Positions 8,747 to 19,400 of a DNA stretch of 25,331 nucleotides are shown piece by piece (the first letter of the stretch is position 1; each line of letters starts with the position of its first letter). The position numbers and the translations under genes are program-made. The notes beneath the pieces are model-generated. The model was not told where the DNA came from. It worked only from the letters and a program-made list of their open reading frames with translations, and ran no database searches. Source of the DNA: DASUMP01 sp036277635 (GTDB lineage Bacteria > Actinomycetota > Acidimicrobiia > IMCC26256 > PALSA-610); NCBI GenBank assembly GCA_036277635.1, contig DASUMP010000126.1, forward strand, positions 1-25,331, written 5' to 3'.

Positions 8747-8758
8747 GTCGGCGCCGAC
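8747..8758. promoter_or_regulatory. 12-bp perfect palindrome upstream of rpsT
   Basis: GTCGGCGCCGAC is a perfect 12-bp palindrome in the 123-base lepA-rpsT divergent region, ending 8 bases before the rpsT -10 box (8767-8772), so it covers the expected -35 and spacer. A second small inverted repeat (CGGCCG-GAA-CGGCCG) lies at 8720-8734. They could be operator sites or chance GC-rich repeats. Nothing else is seen in this region. Confidence 0.25.
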
Positions 8759-8766
8759 GGGGCTGC

Positions 8767-8772
8767 TAGCCT
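8767..8772 (+). promoter_or_regulatory. -10 box of rpsT
   Basis: TAGCCT, identical to the boxes before the folP2-like gene, comEA and the ACT-domain gene. It lies 41 bases before the rpsT ATG, so rpsT has a leader of about 35 bases with a GGAGAG-like ribosome binding site at 8796-8801. No convincing -35 hexamer is visible. Confidence 0.5.
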
Positions 8773-8813
8773 CTCCCGGTCCCTCGGACGTCTTCGGAGA
8801 GCTTGCACGCGTC

Positions 8814-9086
8814 ATGGCGAACATCAAGAGTCAGAAGAAGCGCAACCTGCAGAACGAGCGCCGCCACGAGCGCAACAAGGCGGTCCGCTCGGAGCTGAAG
8901 ACGCGGGTGAAGCGCGCGACCGACGGTGTCGCCACCGGTGCCGACGACGCCGACGACCGCCTCCGACTCGCGCAGAAGCGCCTCGACAAGGCGGGCGAGA
9001 AGGGCATCATCCACAAGAACCAGGCGGCCCGCCGGGTGTCGCGGCTCATGCGTCGCGCGTCGCGCGCGTCGGCTTCGACCGACTGA
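8814..9086 (+). CDS. rpsT: 30S ribosomal protein S20
   Basis: Primary 16S rRNA-binding protein of the small subunit. The 90-residue protein begins MANIKSQKKRNLQNERRHER (seen at residues 1-20), is highly basic, and contains the family's LDKAGEKGIIHKNQAARRVS segment, which tethers the three-helix bundle to rRNA. The frame is open far upstream, but only from this ATG does it match S20, and a ribosome binding site and -10 box precede it. The 3' end overlaps the end of the convergent holA gene by 41 bases. A GC hairpin with a CTCG loop (9103-9116) lies just beyond the stop, inside holA, and could help end the transcript, but evidence is weak. Confidence 0.97.
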   Translation: MANIKSQKKRNLQNERRHERNKAVRSELKTRVKRATDGVATGADDADDRLRLAQKRLDKAGEKGIIHKNQAARRVSRLMRRASRASASTD

Positions 9087-10167
9087 CCCCGCCACCACCG
9101 CTGCCGCCTCGGCGGCGCGCCAGGCTCGCCAACCGCGCGAGCAGCACTTCCAGCACGGTCTCGTCGTCGACGCCGCGCTCGCCGCGCAGGTCGAGCTCGG
9201 CTTGGGCGAGCAGTGCGAACGCCTCCCGCAACCCGTCGGTGCCGAGCGCACGTGCCGCGTCGAGCCGGAAGCGCGCCGCGTGCGGGTTCTTCATGCCGAG
9301 CACCTCGGCGGCCTGCTCCTTGGTGACGATGCTCGGGTGATCGAGCTTGAGCAGGCGCTGATAGTGGCCGACCACCATCGCCATCACCTGCATCGCGTGC
9401 AGCGCCTTCGCCTGCTTCCCGCTCGACGCCCGGAGGCTGCGGTGCAGCGCCTCGAGCACCCCGGGCACGTCGCCCTTGTCGAGTGCGTTCGTGATCGCGA
9501 ACGGGTCGGTGGTGCCGAGCGCGCCGAGGAACGGCGCGACGTCGTGGGTGTGCAGCGTGGCCTTCGGGCCGAACGTCGCGGCGAGCGTCGCCACGAGCTC
9601 GGGCACCCGGCCGGCGTCGGCTCCGACGTGCTCGACGACCATCGTCGACGCGTCGGCCGAGAGCTTCAGCTCGGCGGCGCGCAGCTCGAGCGCGAGCACC
9701 TTGGCCGTGTCCTCCGTGGGCGGTCCGACCGCTTCGGCCTTCGCGGCCTTCAGCGCCTTGTCGAGTGCAGCCGACACGCGCCCGCCGCCGCCGACGAGGA
9801 CGAGCCGGGTGGTATCGAGCGGGTCGGCGACGTACTCCGCGAGCCACTTCGCCTGCTCGGCGGTCAGGTTGCCGATGTCGCGCACCACGACGACGCGTTG
9901 GGCGGTCATGAACGGCGGGCTCTGCACCGCGTTCATCACCGCCGCGAACACCGGCACCTCCACCGAGTCGGCGTCGGACGGCTCGGCGTCGTCGGGCTCA
10001 CCCGCGCCGCGGCGGCGCGGCGGCATCGTGTGATCGTCGAGCGCGAGCGACGGGTCGCTGCCGTCGAGCAGCTCCTCGACGAGACGGGCGACCTCGCGGT
10101 CGCGCAGCGTGGGTTCGTCGCCCTTGACCACGTACACGAGCGCGCCGGTGGTGCGCGTCGCGCTCAC
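9046..10167 (-). CDS. holA: DNA polymerase III delta subunit
   Basis: Clamp-loader subunit that opens the beta sliding clamp. The 373-residue protein starts with the family-typical VYVVKGDEPTLRDREVARLV, carries the RVVVVRDIGNL segment and the LVLVGGGGRVSAALDKALK region of the AAA+-like fold, then ends in the helical collar domain (NPHAARFRLDAARALG, then LRGERG). The length agrees with the family. The start is GTG 10167, which overlaps the upstream stop in GTGA; the longer open frame upstream lacks homology. The last about 15 codons lie antisense to the rpsT tail and encode a Gly-rich then basic extension. The gene is last in the comEA-comEC-folP2-holA chain. The holA-rpsT convergent neighbourhood is also known in M. 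tuberculosis. Confidence 0.93.
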   Translation of the reverse strand: MSATRTTGALVYVVKGDEPTLRDREVARLVEELLDGSDPSLALDDHTMPPRRRGAGEPDDAEPSDADSVEVPVFAAVMNAVQSPPFMTAQRVVVVRDIGNLTAEQAKWLAEYVADPLDTTRLVLVGGGGRVSAALDKALKAAKAEAVGPPTEDTAKVLALELRAAELKLSADASTMVVEHVGADAGRVPELVATLAATFGPKATLHTHDVAPFLGALGTTDPFAITNALDKGDVPGVLEALHRSLRASSGKQAKALHAMQVMAMVVGHYQRLLKLDHPSIVTKEQAAEVLGMKNPHAARFRLDAARALGTDGLREAFALLAQAELDLRGERGVDDETVLEVLLARLASLARRRGGSGGGGVSRSKPTRATRDA

Positions 10168-11045
10168 CGGGCGCTCGCCACCCGCTCGAGCGCGGCGCGC
10201 ACCAGCGCGTCGGCCACCCGACACACGCGAACGGTGCCCTCGACGTCGTGGACCCGCACGACGCGCGCACCCTGGAACACGCCGTACGCGGCGGCGGTGA
10301 GCGACTCGGGCCGGCGATCACCGATGTCGAGCGCGCACAGCTCGCCGATGAAGCGCTTGTTCGACGCCGACAGCAGGAACGGGTAGCCGAGCACCGCGTG
10401 CTCCGCCGTCTCGCGCAACAGGACCGCGCTCATCGCGGGCGTCTTGCCGAGGTCGAGTCCCGCGTCGAGCACGATCTGCTCGGAGGTGAGGCCGGCCGCG
10501 CGCGCCCGATCCGCGCGGTCGAGCAGGAACCGACCGACGTCGGCGACCAGGTCGTCGTAGTGCGGGTCGGGATCGGGGACGCGGGGGCGCAGCCGGATGT
10601 GGGTGGCGACGACAGTGGCGTCGTGGCGCGCCGCGACCGCGAGGTAGTCGGGGTCGGCGAACCCGGAGATGTCGTTCGCGACCACCGCACCCGCGCGCGC
10701 GGCCTCGTCGAGCACCGACGCGCGCCAGGTGTCGACCGACAGCGCGACGTCGAAGCGCGCTCGGAGCGCCGCGATCGCGGGCACGACCCGGTCGAGCTCC
10801 TCGGCTTCGGTCACCTCCGGACCGGGACCAGCTTTCACCCCGCCGACGTCGAGCAGGTCGGCGCCCTGCGCGACCAGCTCAGCGGCGCGCGCGAGGAACG
10901 CGTCGAACGACCACGTGGCGCCCTGGTCGTAGAACGAGTCGGGCGTGCGGTTCAGGATCCCCATCACGAGGGTGCGGCACCGCACGTCGTGGAGGCGCTC
11001 ACCGAGCCGGAGTGTCGGGAACGGATCGACCGGACCGGCTCGCAT
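10164..11045 (-). CDS. FolP2-type dihydropteroate synthase homologue
   Basis: A 293-residue TIM-barrel protein of the dihydropteroate synthase family. Pterin-side residues are kept: GILNRTPDSF (29-38), SVDTW (103-107), NDISG (124-128), LDAGLDLGKT (193-202) and RVHDV (264-268). The loop that in true synthases reads GGESTRPG and binds p-aminobenzoate is GGVKAGPG (68-75), and the SRK motif reads SNK (228-230). From memory both features, and GILNRTPDSFYD with QGAT after it, match mycobacterial FolP2 (Rv1207), which is reported to lack synthase activity. Making dihydropteroate is therefore doubtful and the real substrate is unknown. ATG 11045 is 47 bases inside comEC and has its own TAGCCT box; the stop shares GTGA with holA. 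A true folP may lie elsewhere in the genome. Confidence 0.88.
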   Translation of the reverse strand: MRAGPVDPFPTLRLGERLHDVRCRTLVMGILNRTPDSFYDQGATWSFDAFLARAAELVAQGADLLDVGGVKAGPGPEVTEAEELDRVVPAIAALRARFDVALSVDTWRASVLDEAARAGAVVANDISGFADPDYLAVAARHDATVVATHIRLRPRVPDPDPHYDDLVADVGRFLLDRADRARAAGLTSEQIVLDAGLDLGKTPAMSAVLLRETAEHAVLGYPFLLSASNKRFIGELCALDIGDRRPESLTAAAYGVFQGARVVRVHDVEGTVRVCRVADALVRAALERVASAR

Positions 11046-12519
11046 CGCGCCGGAGGCTACCGCCGCGACCTCGGGCGACCGCAGCCGCCGCGGCGGCGCA
11101 CGCGACGACTCCGATCGCGGTCCGCCGGTCGAGCACGAACGGCACCGTCGCCCCCGCGCGGGCGATCGTGCTCACCCAGTCGACGAGGACCCGGAGGGGC
11201 GCCGCTACGAGCGCACCGACCGCCGGGACCCGGGGCGCGACCACACCGGCGAGCGCGCCGCCCGCGAGGCCGAGGACTCCGAGCGGCTCCGCCGCCGGCG
11301 CCGCGAGCAGGTTCGCGATCGGCGCGACGAGCCGAACCTCCCCGAAGCGCGCCAACAACACCGGCGCGACCCCGACCTGCGCGGCGAGCGACACCGCGGC
11401 CGCGTCGCGCACGACGCGCGGGCCGGGGAGTGCGCCCGCGATCGGTCGAGCCCACAGCGCGATCCCCGCGGTGGCCGCGCACGACAGGATGAACCCGGGC
11501 AGGAACACGAGGAACGGGTCCACCACGACGAGCGCCATCACCGCGAGCGACAGCGCGCGCAGACGGGCCACCGGCCGCCCCACGAGCTCGGTGAACATCA
11601 CGGTCGCCGCGAGCACCGACGCCCGCAGCACCGACGGTTCGAAGCGCGTCATCGTCGCGAACAGGAGGACGACGCCGACACCGGCGCCGAAGCGCGGGAC
11701 GATCGGCAGCCGCCGCAGGAGTGGACCGGCCAGCGCGAGCGCGAACGCAACGTTGGCGCCGCTCACGACCAGGAGGTGCGAGAGGCCGGCGTCGCGGTAA
11801 GCCTGCTCGAGGTCGCGGGGGAGCTCGCGCGTGTCGCCGAGCACGAAGCCCGCGACCTGCGCCCGTTGCTCGAGCGGCAGGTGCGCGGTGCCGCGCAGCA
11901 CGACGGCGCGCAGCCGGTCGGCGAGCGCGAACAGCGGGGAGGTCGCCGGCACGAAGTCGGCGAGCGCGACGCCGTCGAGGCGCGCGACGACGTGCCGCCA
12001 GCGCAACCAGTCGTCGGCCGCGCCGAGCGGCCGGACCACACCGCTCACCACGACGCGGTCGCCAGTGGTGAGCACGCGCAGCCGCACCGCGGCGTCGCCC
12101 GAACCGGTCGCGTACACGAGCGCCGAACGCGTCGGGCGCGCCGAACCCGACGGATCGTCGACGACCCCGTGCACCCGCAGCACCAGGCTCGTGGAGTAGG
12201 GAGCTCCCGTCGGGTCGCGAGCGACGGTCGCGACGAGCGAGAGACGGGTGCCGAGCCGGTCGCGCACCGGCGCGTCGGCGGCGCCGTCGAGCGCGCGCTG
12301 CGTGACCGCGCTCCCGAGCACCACGAGCGCGACTGTCGCGACGATCAGGCGCACACGCGACGTGGTCCACCACGCGACGACGAGACCCGCGCCGCCCACC
12401 CCGAGCGCGCCGGCGGCGGGCGCGGCACCGAGCCCGACGCCGACGGCCACACCCGCGACGAGCCCGCCGAGCGCGACGAGCGGTCCGGCGGCGGCGCGCA
12501 GCGCGGCCCGGTCGATCAC
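10999..12519 (-). CDS. comEC: ComEC/Rec2-like DNA uptake channel, without metallo-beta-lactamase domain
   Basis: Polytopic membrane protein that in transformable bacteria carries single-stranded DNA across the cytoplasmic membrane. The 506-residue product has two N-terminal membrane helices (about 8-60), an OB-fold-like domain (DUF4131, about 75-180), and the multi-helix Competence domain containing the conserved GLSHLLVVSGANVAFALALA block (split: GLSHLLVVSG, ANVAFALALA). It stops after the last helices and a short basic tail, so the C-terminal metallo-beta-lactamase nuclease domain of B. subtilis ComEC is absent. M. tuberculosis Rv2415c is similarly short, so this is probably an actinobacterial form and not a recent truncation. 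GTG 12519 overlaps the comEA stop (GTGA). The end overlaps the folP2-like gene by 47 bases. Confidence 0.9.
   Translation of the reverse strand: MIDRAALRAAAGPLVALGGLVAGVAVGVGLGAAPAAGALGVGGAGLVVAWWTTSRVRLIVATVALVVLGSAVTQRALDGAADAPVRDRLGTRLSLVATVARDPTGAPYSTSLVLRVHGVVDDPSGSARPTRSALVYATGSGDAAVRLRVLTTGDRVVVSGVVRPLGAADDWLRWRHVVARLDGVALADFVPATSPLFALADRLRAVVLRGTAHLPLEQRAQVAGFVLGDTRELPRDLEQAYRDAGLSHLLVVSGANVAFALALAGPLLRRLPIVPRFGAGVGVVLLFATMTRFEPSVLRASVLAATVMFTELVGRPVARLRALSLAVMALVVVDPFLVFLPGFILSCAATAGIALWARPIAGALPGPRVVRDAAAVSLAAQVGVAPVLLARFGEVRLVAPIANLLAAPAAEPLGVLGLAGGALAGVVAPRVPAVGALVAAPLRVLVDWVSTIARAGATVPFVLDRRTAIGVVACAAAAAAVARGRGGSLRRDASRSGRSVPDTPAR
11054..11059 (-). promoter_or_regulatory. -10 box of the folP2-like gene, leaderless type
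   Basis: The minus strand reads TAGCCT, then eight bases, then the ATG at 11045. The box lies inside the 3' end of comEC, so it would be an internal promoter of the comEA-comEC-folP2-holA chain and would give a leaderless transcript. Confidence 0.45.
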
Positions 12520-13271
12520 ACGCGCACCAGATCGCGCAGCGCGTCGAGCCGACCCGACCCGATGCCGGGCACCCGCTCCAAGTCGTCGACCGACCGGAAC
12601 GGTCCGTTGCGCTCCCGCTCTTCGACGATCGCGGCCGCGAGCGTGGGACCGATGCCGGGAAGGGTCTCGAGCTCGGTCGTGCCCGCCGCGTTCAGGTCGA
12701 GCGGCCCGACCGGGGCGGCGCCACCCACCGGCGAGTCCGCTCCCGCACCCGGTGCCGACGGATCGAGCGGGACCGCCGGCTCCCCGATGCGAGGCACGGC
12801 GATCCGCGTGCCGTCGGCGAGCGGTGCCGCGAGGTTCAGCCGGTCGAGATCGGCGTCGGGGGCTGCGCCGCCGGCGGCGTCGAGCGCGTCGACGACGCGC
12901 GCACCGGGGCGCAGGCGCACCACCCCCGGACGCGCCACCGCGCCGGCGACGTGCACGACGAGCTCGCTCGGCGTCGTGGTCGTGGTCGTGGGGGCGACGG
13001 TGGCGGTCGTCGCCCCTGTCGGGGTCCGGGCGGCGTCGGCGGCTGCGCTCGACTCCGTGCCGCTGCGGAACCACACCACGCCCGCGAACACGGCGACGAT
13101 GGCCAACAGGACGGCGCCGGCACGCGGGTCGCCGCGCCACGCGTCGAGCCGCGCCGCAACCGCTGCGACACCACGCTCGTCGAGCGGAGGACGGTTGACG
13201 GGCAGGCTCGGCGTGAGCGCGGGCGCGTCGACACCGTGGGCACGATCGAGGGGATCGGGTGGGTCGAGCAC
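12516..13271 (-). CDS. comEA: ComEA-like DNA-binding protein (SLBB plus helix-hairpin-helix)
   Basis: Membrane-anchored protein that binds double-stranded DNA outside the membrane during uptake. The 251-residue protein has a cytoplasmic N-terminus (1-50), one membrane helix (about 51-68), a Thr/Pro linker with a run of six threonines (95-100), an SLBB domain (104-162), a flexible Pro/Gly/Ala linker, and a helix-hairpin-helix domain (190-251). The last contains LDLNAAGTTELETLPGIGPT and the second hairpin LERVPGIGSGRLDAL. The start GTG 13271 has a strong GGAGG ribosome binding site nine bases upstream. A TAGCCT box lies at 13333-13338, just past the leuS stop, so comEA has its own promoter. The gene leads directly into comEC (GTGA overlap). 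Confidence 0.93.
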   Translation of the reverse strand: MLDPPDPLDRAHGVDAPALTPSLPVNRPPLDERGVAAVAARLDAWRGDPRAGAVLLAIVAVFAGVVWFRSGTESSAAADAARTPTGATTATVAPTTTTTTPSELVVHVAGAVARPGVVRLRPGARVVDALDAAGGAAPDADLDRLNLAAPLADGTRIAVPRIGEPAVPLDPSAPGAGADSPVGGAAPVGPLDLNAAGTTELETLPGIGPTLAAAIVEERERNGPFRSVDDLERVPGIGSGRLDALRDLVRV

Positions 13272-13280
13272 TGCAGCGCA

Positions 13281-13310
13281 CCTCCGACGGGCGCGACGAA
13301 CCGGCGGAGG
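13281..13310 (-). promoter_or_regulatory. Leader stem-loop that can hide the comEA ribosome binding site
   Basis: In the comEA leader, CCTCCG (13310-13305) can pair with CGGAGG (13286-13281), with an 18-base loop between. The second arm contains the GGAGG ribosome binding site nine bases before the GTG start. If the stem forms, ribosome access to comEA, and through coupling comEC, would be reduced. The pairing is exact; regulation is inference. Confidence 0.35.
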
Positions 13311-13332
13311 AAGATGCGGGGAAGTGCCGGCG

Positions 13333-13338
13333 AGGCTA
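13333..13338 (-). promoter_or_regulatory. -10 box of the comEA operon
   Basis: The minus strand reads TAGCCT, nine bases after the leuS stop and 61 bases before the comEA GTG. It predicts a leader of about 55 bases containing the stem-loop at 13281-13310. No clear -35 is seen; it would lie inside the end of leuS. Confidence 0.45.
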
Positions 13339-13346
13339 GCGCGCGA

Positions 13347-16250
<2,904 letters not shown>

Positions 16251-16258
16251 GACCGCCG

Positions 16259-16264
16259 AGGTTA
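16259..16264 (-). promoter_or_regulatory. -10 box of leuS, leaderless type
   Basis: The minus strand reads TAACCT, then eight bases, then GTG at 16250. Transcription is predicted to start at the start codon. It lies within a cluster of CCGAG repeats shared with the divergent tRNA-Ala promoter. Confidence 0.45.
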
Positions 16265-16290
16265 CCGAGGGTCCGAAGGGGCTCGGTTGC

Positions 16291-16296
16291 TACGCT
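16291..16296 (+). promoter_or_regulatory. -10 box of tRNA-Ala
   Basis: TACGCT fits TANNNT and lies 10 bases before the first base of the mature tRNA, predicting a 5' leader of only a few bases for RNase P to remove. Confidence 0.4.
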
Positions 16297-16306
16297 CGGC
16301 GGCTGC

Positions 16307-16379
16307 GGGGCTGTAGCTCAGTTGGTAGAGCACTTGCATGGCATGCAAGGGGTCGTCGGTTCGAGTCCGATCAGCTCCA
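16307..16379 (+). tRNA. tRNA-Ala (anticodon GGC)
   Basis: A complete 73-base cloverleaf. The acceptor arm GGGGCTG (16307-16313) pairs with CAGCTCC (16372-16378) and includes the G3:U70 pair that identifies alanine tRNAs. The D arm is GCTC/GAGC, the anticodon stem CTTGC/GCAAG with loop ATGGCAT giving anticodon GGC (16340-16342), a five-base variable loop, and the T arm GTCGG/CCGAT around TTCGAGT. The discriminator base is A (16379). The 3' CCA is not encoded. It decodes GCC, a very frequent codon at this GC content. Confidence 0.97.
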
Positions 16380-16383
16380 CTGC

Positions 16384-16402
16384 CGTTGTCGCTTCGACAA
16401 CG
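16384..16402. terminator. Hairpin downstream of tRNA-Ala
   Basis: CGTTGTCG, a three-base loop CTT, then CGACAACG form a perfect 8-bp inverted repeat five bases after the tRNA. It sits between the tRNA and the convergent cyclase-ATPase gene (stop at 16441), so it may terminate transcription from both sides. No long T-run follows. Confidence 0.5.
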
Positions 16403-16440
16403 TTCGTCCAGGCCAGCCCGGGCGCGTGCGTGGCCGGCGT

Positions 16441-19400
16441 TCACATCGTGCTCAAGGACCGCTCGGCCCGGCGCTGGAGCGTTCCGTACCCGCCCGCGGT
16501 CGACAGGGCGAGCGCTTCGCTGATCGGCACGATGATGGCATCGCCGGTCTGCCCGGCGTCGCGACGCGCGATCCCCTGGTAGAGCAGCGCTTCGGCGACG
16601 AAGAAGCGAGCGTCGGTCGACCGGCAGTGCACCAGTGCTTCGCCGAACGCATCTTCGGCGCCGTCGAAGTCGCCGAGCGCAGCGCGCAACCTGCCGACGA
16701 GGGTGGAGACGGGTGCGATCGGCGCCTGCCCGGACCATGCCGACCAGTAGGCGGTGAGCGGCGTGAGCCGGTCGAGCAACCAGGCCGCGTTGTCGAGATC
16801 GCCGAGCTCGACCGCGGAGATCGCCAACGTTCCCATGTTGGGTAGGAACGACTGGTCGCGCCGATGGTCACGTCCCCAGGGGAAGCATCGCTCGGCGACG
16901 GGCCTGGCTTCCTCGGGTCTGTCGGCTTCGCAGAGCAGCATCGTCACGACGGCCGCGACGACCAACGCGACCGGAGACTCGTCGGCCATGTGGGGTGTGA
17001 ACAGGTCGAGCGCCTCGTCGAGGCGTCCGGCCTGACGGTAGGTGAAGCCCATCACGTTGAGGTACCAGGTCACGGCGTCGAGCTCCCCGGTCGCCGTGGC
17101 TCGCTCGAGCATCTCGCCGGCCATGGCTTCGGCGTTCGCGAGCGTGCCGAAGCGCAACTCGTATCCGACCCGCTGCGCGAGCGAGATCCACCGATACTGC
17201 GGCGGCAACGCGTCACCCGCGGCTGCGTAGGCGGCGAACGCCTCGAGGAACGGCTGCGGGTGGCCCACCCACGCGCCCCACCCGATGCACGACGCGCCGA
17301 CCTGCGCTCGCACGATCGCCGTTCCGATGTGCACCGAGTTGCGGACGAGCTCGTCGTTGATCGCCGGCAGCTCCCCCAGGTGGTCCACGTTCTGAGCGAC
17401 GTTGCCCCGGGCGCTGAGGGCTTCGTGCAACGCCCCCGCGTCGCCGAGAGCACGCGCCATGGTCACCGCGGCCTCGCTGAGCGCGAGCTGGCGCGGAAGG
17501 TCGCCCGAGTACGCGAGCTCCTGGGCCAGGGCCGCCATGATGCGGACCCGCTCGATGCTGGCGCCGTCGCCGAGATGCTCGAGACAGTGCTCGAGCTGAC
17601 CGACGAGCACCTCGTCGACGACGAAGACCTCGGAGACGAACCCGCGACTCGTCTCCAGCAACACGCGCGCCATGCGAGCGCCGTCGTCGATCACGGTCGC
17701 GAGGTCGAGCGCGCGGGCCACGTCGGCTCGGGAGTCGATCCCTCTCCAACGATTGGCGATCGCCAACCCGATCGCAGCATCGGCCGCGAGCTCGGGCGCG
17801 TCGAGATCGACATCTTCGATGACATCGAGCGCGCGCCGGAACAGGTCGGCGGCGTCATCGAACGCCAGGTTCGCCAGCGCGTCGTCGCCGGCGTGGACGA
17901 GATAGCCGACGGCCTTGTCGCCCACGCCGAGCGTCGCCGCCTCCGAGAAGTGCTGGGCGAGCGCGACGACATCGCTCGGGAGCAAGGCCTCGTACGCCTG
18001 CCCGACCGCGAGATGCATCCGCACCCGACGCGTCGTGCGCAGCTCGGCGAGCAGCGTCGCCCGCACCAACGCGTGCGAGAAACGCCACCTCCCCACGCCC
18101 GTCTCGTCGACCAGGCGGGCGTCGACCGCAGCGTCGATCGCGTCCAGCACCTGCTCATGATCACCGGCAACGGCTGCGAGCAGATCGAGACGAAGCTCCC
18201 GCCCGATCACTGCCGCCCACGACAAGACCGCGTTCGCCGACTCCGACAGGCGCGACAACCGTCGACCGACGACCTCACGGATCCCGTCGGGGAGCGACAT
18301 CTCCGACAGGTCGACCGCGAGGCGCCACACCTCACCGTCGTGGACCAGCGCGCCCGATTCGGCGAGATGACGGAAGAGCTCCCCGACGAAGAACGGGTTG
18401 CCTTCCGTCTCGGCGTGGACCGCGGCCGCGAGCTCGCGCGCCGGACCATCGAGCGCAGCCTGGTTGACCGCCTCCATCATGTCCTCGACGCCGGTGAGAC
18501 TGATGCCATCGAGCGCGATGCGCTCGACCTCGGGAACCCGGCGCAGATCGGCCAGCACGTCGGCCAGCGGATGCGTGCGGTCGAGATCGGTGTCGCGATA
18601 CGTCGCGACGATCAGCATCCGGCCTTGCAGCTGCGAACGCAGGACATGGCGCAGCAGCAGCAGTGTCGGACGCGCAGCCCAATGGATGTCGTCGACGACG
18701 AGCACCAGACCGCCGGAACCCGCAGCCGCGGCGAGCCAGGCGTCGACGGCCTCGAAAAGGCGGTACTGGTCGACCTCGGCGTCGCCCGAGTCGATCCGTT
18801 CGCCGACGAGACCGAATCGGGTGGCCAGGTCGGGGACCAGCCGCGTCAGCTCCGCCGGCCGGGTGCCCAAGCTGTCCACGTGTTCGGCGTCCAGATGCCC
18901 CGCGTGGTGCGTCAACGCTTCGACGAACGGCTGGTACGGGATCCCCAGCTCTTCGTCGCACCGGCCGAACAGCACCACCGTCCCGTCGACATGGACGCGT
19001 TGGGCGAACTCCGACGCCAGGCGCGTCTTGCCCATCCCCGGTTCACCCGCGATCAGCACGCACGACTTCGCACCCGAGTGCAGCGTCTGCTTCCAGCGCG
19101 CGGTCAGCGCATCGAGCGTCGCCGCTCGACCGCAGAACGGGAAGGCACCGTCGCGGGCGGAGAGCGCGTGCGGGAGCGGCACGCCCCGCTCGCGAACGCT
19201 GCGCTCCCAGCCGATCTCGACGGTCGCGACCGGCTCGGAGAGCCCCTTCAAGTCCAGGTCGCCCACTGGCGTGAACACATGGCCGCCCCGACCGCGCGCG
19301 AGTGTCTCGACCACGCTCGCCGCCAGGATCTGCCCGCCCTCGGCGACCTCACACAGCCGCGCCGCCTCGATCACCGGCGTGCCGAACACGTCGGCGTCCT

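Larger units (their letters stand above)
16255..16300. repeat. Nested CCGAG inverted repeats between leuS and tRNA-Ala
   Basis: GCCGAG at 16255-16260 mirrors CTCGGC at 16295-16300, and ACCGAG at 16264-16269 mirrors CTCGGT at 16282-16287. The two left copies flank the leuS -10 box and the two right copies flank and partly overlap the tRNA -10 box. This may be a shared regulator site or chance repetition; the copies are short. Confidence 0.3.

Noticed and set aside
8771..8801. CTCTCC / GGAGAG pairing that could hide the rpsT ribosome binding site
   Set aside because: The left arm overlaps the -10 box and would lie upstream of the transcript start, so it would not be in the RNA.
9103..9116. GCCGC-CTCG-GCGGC hairpin after rpsT as a terminator
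   Set aside because: It lies within the holA coding sequence, has only five pairs and no T-run; mentioned only as a possibility in the rpsT entry.
16360..16440. Attachment site or integrated element at the 3' end of tRNA-Ala
   Set aside because: I saw no second copy of the tRNA 3' end, no integrase and no transposase in the window.
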